Positions 5,904 through 7,014 of a stretch of 7,014 nt of DNA are shown here, in pieces. The DNA comes from Bacteroidota bacterium. Lineage in GTDB: Bacteria; Bacteroidota; Bacteroidia; AKYH767-A; JABDAW01. The notes beneath the pieces were generated by a model. The model did no database searches. It saw only the letters and a program-made list of their open reading frames with translations, and had not been told where the DNA came from. The position numbers and the translations under genes were made by a program. Location: the NCBI GenBank assembly GCA_023251595.1, contig JAHEYM010000209.1, forward strand, positions 1 through 7,014, written 5' to 3'. The number at the start of each line of letters is the position of its first letter. Within the stretch, counting starts at the first letter, position 1.

Positions 5904-6236
5904 AAAACATCACGTTAAATATATATCCCGCGATGTTTTATATATATCCCGTGACAGTTTATATATATCCCGTGACAGTTTATATATATCCCATGAAGCT
6001 GTAGCCTAAAACATCATGGAATCTATATATCCCAAGATGTTTTGTATATATCCCAAGATGTTTTATATATATCCCAAGATGTTTTATATATATCCCAAGA
6101 TGTTTTATATATATCCCAAGATAGTTAATATATATCCCGTCATGTTGAATATATTTCCCGTGATGTTGAATATATTTCCCGTGACATTGAATATATTTCC
6201 TATGATGTTGAATATACATCCCGTGATTTTAAAGGC
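5904..6236. repeat. 21-bp-period tandem array in two blocks, each led by an inverted unit
   Basis: Fourteen units of exactly 21 bases can be laid out by their CCC (or CCT) core: four at 5920-6003 and ten at 6024-6233. The consensus is TATATATCCC followed by GTGATGTTTTA. Three variants cluster by position: CCCGTGACAGTTTA on the left, CCCAAGATGTTTTA in the middle (three adjacent identical copies at 6045-6107), and TTTCCCGTGATGTTGAA on the right. A 20-base interruption (6004-6023) is close to a unit read in reverse, and 5904-5919 looks like a partial one. As a result AAAACATC faces GATGTTTT across exactly 20 bases in both block heads (5904-5911/5932-5939 and 6008-6015/6036-6043). The period equals about two helical turns, so the TATATA tracts lie on one face of the helix. 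Open frames with seven-residue repeats cross it on both strands, a simple result of a period divisible by three. Confidence 0.93.
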
Positions 6237-6368
6237 TAAAAGACCTGATTTTGAACCGATTCTGAGATTTTATCGGTTAAACGAGAGAGAAGAAAGGCTG
6301 AAACTATACCATCGGAGACTCCAAAGCATTAGGCACCTCTTAATGGCAAAAGCCAAATTGTGATTCCA
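6234..6368. other. Spacer after the 21-bp array, with a 7-bp stem-loop
   Basis: AACCGAT (6254-6260) and ATCGGTT (6272-6278) pair exactly across 11 bases. The plus frame that crosses the 21-bp array continues here to a TGA at 6361, adding about 43 charged residues ('RPDFEPILRFYRLNEREERL' and on). This tail is less repetitive and could be a helical peptide, but I see no family match and no credible start outside the array. I leave it uncalled. Confidence 0.4.
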
Positions 6369-6398
6369 TTTTGCCCCCAGCCGAAGCTGAGGGCAAAA
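6369..6398. repeat. Strong palindrome with a UUCG tetraloop on the minus strand
   Basis: TTTTGCCC (6369-6376) faces GGGCAAAA (6391-6398), and inside it CAGC (6378-6381) faces GCTG (6386-6389) around a four-base loop. Read from the minus strand the loop is TTCG closed by C-G, the extra-stable cUUCGg form, and the single internal mismatch becomes a U:G wobble. The structure is therefore best in minus-strand RNA. No T run follows on either strand, so it is not a standard terminator; a dispersed palindromic repeat is more likely. Confidence 0.75.
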
Positions 6399-6405
6399 GA
6401 GGCTC

Positions 6406-6469
6406 CATTCTCTCATTCTTTCACTCTTTCATTCTTTCCCTTCTTCATTCTTTCGCTCTTTCAGACTTT
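6406..6469. repeat. Tandem array of eight CATTCTTT-like octamers
   Basis: Eight consecutive 8-base units run from CATTCTCT (6406) to CAGACTTT (6469); three are exactly CATTCTTT and the others differ at one to three positions. The plus strand is almost purely pyrimidine over 64 bases. It lies just upstream of the putative promoter of the last gene, where a change in copy number could alter spacing of upstream elements. Confidence 0.85.
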
Positions 6470-6482
6470 ATCTTGAAAACAG

Positions 6483-6490
6483 TACCTTTG
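6483..6490 (+). promoter_or_regulatory. Putative Bacteroidota -7 promoter element
   Basis: TACCTTTG matches the TAnnTTTG consensus used by the primary sigma factor of Bacteroidota. It lies 31 bases before the ATG at 6522, giving a leader of roughly 25 bases. No TTG sits at the usual distance for the -33 element; that position falls in the end of the octamer array. The match could be chance, but it is the only exact one I found ahead of a gene here. Confidence 0.4.
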
Positions 6491-6521
6491 GATCTACACA
6501 GCGCCCAACTCGTCAGTCTTC

Positions 6522-7014
6522 ATGAAAAAACTACTTATACTTATCTTCATGCCTATGCTTTCTCTCGCTGGGGGAATCGATTGTAAAGATCTTAAAGAAG
6601 GGATTTTCAAGTTAGAGAGTGTCGATAGTAGTGTACATGTTATAGTCAGAACAAAAGACAAACAGCGGGAAAGTGTTAGTAAAACGGGACTTGAATCAGA
6701 ATTCGACATAATATGGACTTCCGATTGCACCTTTCTGCTTTTGAACCGTAGAGTTATTTGGGGCAGAGACGATTTACCACCTGATGCAAACATTGATACA
6801 TTGTATAATGAAATTACCTACATAAAAGGAGATAAGCACACGGTAATCTCGACATTAAAAACATTCAACTTTAAAGTAGAGGCTATACTTATTAAGCTCG
6901 ATCCCAAATTGCTGTATTCAGACATAAGAGACATCAAGAAATTCAGTTATCTTGACGAAGATAATTACAGTTGGCGGGCATTAGGACATGACTACTCAGC
7001 TCTAGCTCAGAGGA
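6522..7014 (+). CDS. Exported protein of unknown function (partial, runs off the window)
   Basis: An open frame from ATG 6522 continues to the window edge without a stop, 164 codons so far. It begins with a Sec signal peptide (MKKLLILIFMPMLSLAGG), with cleavage likely after the Ala at residue 16. C21 is not in a lipobox position, so a soluble periplasmic or secreted form is more likely than a lipoprotein. The following part has 'CKDLKEGIF' (21-29), 'VRTKDKQRE' (42-50) and 'WTSDCTFLL' (65-73), then 'ITYIKGDKHTVIST'. This arrangement resembles, from memory, small exported Bacteroidota proteins of unknown function with the pattern CKD..G.F ... R.D..Q.E ... W.S.C.Y.L. C21 and C69 could form a disulfide. 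I cannot assign a function. The protein is longer than those relatives as I recall them, so a second domain may follow. Confidence 0.75.
   Translation, partial: MKKLLILIFMPMLSLAGGIDCKDLKEGIFKLESVDSSVHVIVRTKDKQRESVSKTGLESEFDIIWTSDCTFLLLNRRVIWGRDDLPPDANIDTLYNEITYIKGDKHTVISTLKTFNFKVEAILIKLDPKLLYSDIRDIKKFSYLDEDNYSWRALGHDYSALAQR

Noticed and set aside
5980..6219. Minus-strand frame with YIKHLGI repeats as a gene
   Set aside because: It is the reverse reading of the same 21-bp array, with no promoter, start context or non-repetitive domain.
5904..6236. CRISPR array
   Set aside because: Units are contiguous with no unique spacers, and no cas genes are present.
6016..6363. Plus-strand frame with seven-residue repeats (IYPKMFY) as a gene
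   Set aside because: The 21-bp period automatically keeps a frame open on both strands. Differences between units fall mostly at first and second codon positions, the frame starts inside the array, and it is broken relative to the left block by the 20-base interruption. The charged tail has no family match that I know.
6369..6398. Rho-independent terminator
   Set aside because: The stem is strong but no T run follows on either strand.
6371..6586. 71-residue plus-strand frame as a gene
   Set aside because: It is a translation of the palindrome and the pyrimidine octamer array, and overlaps the start of the exported protein gene in another frame.

Overview
The window looks like a chromosomal segment of an AT-rich member of the Bacteroidota, most likely an uncultured or environmental lineage. 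Three things point there. A small protein carries a type IX secretion (T9SS) sorting domain with the 'QNYPNPFN' signature, a system confined to the Bacteroidota and close relatives. The start regions mostly lack Shine-Dalgarno sequences. One intergenic site fits the Bacteroidota -7 promoter consensus TAnnTTTG. The lineage call is an inference from these signatures, not from a database comparison.

Layout, left to right. The 3' end of uvrB (1-237, excision repair) is followed after one base by a GTG-started glycosyltransferase family 9 gene (239-1213, LPS heptosyltransferase type) whose last residues look frameshifted. After an inverted repeat of CGCAAAG octamers come tsaC/sua5 (1356-1958, t6A37 synthesis), cca with an HD domain (2013-3452, TTG start, CCA addition) and a pRiA4b ORF-3/IS1096-passenger-like gene with a very acidic tail (3490-4092). 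A convergent minus-strand gene (4140-4547) encodes almost nothing but a signal peptide and a T9SS sorting domain; 28-bp palindromes of one family lie on both sides of it. miaA follows (4813-5721, i6A37 synthesis). An 800-bp gene-free stretch (5722-6521) is then filled with tandem and inverted repeats, and the window ends inside an exported protein of unknown function (6522 onward).

How the genes fit together. Three of the four genes between 1356 and 5721 on the plus strand act on tRNA maturation: TsaC and MiaA both modify A37 next to the anticodon, and Cca builds the 3' CCA end. The uncharacterised pRiA4b-like protein sits between cca and miaA, so a role linked to tRNA or translation is a reasonable but unproven guess.

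The most unusual feature is repeat density. Nearly every gap holds a short repeat, all from different families, several touching stop or start codons. The most structured is a 21-bp-period array (5904-6236) with fourteen direct units in two blocks, each block led by a unit-like sequence in inverted orientation, and with unit variants grouped by position. I do not see a convincing new enzymatic defence or biosynthetic system. The best candidates for something undescribed are this 21-bp array, the cargo-less T9SS protein between palindromes, and the acidic pRiA4b-like protein in a tRNA-maturation cluster.
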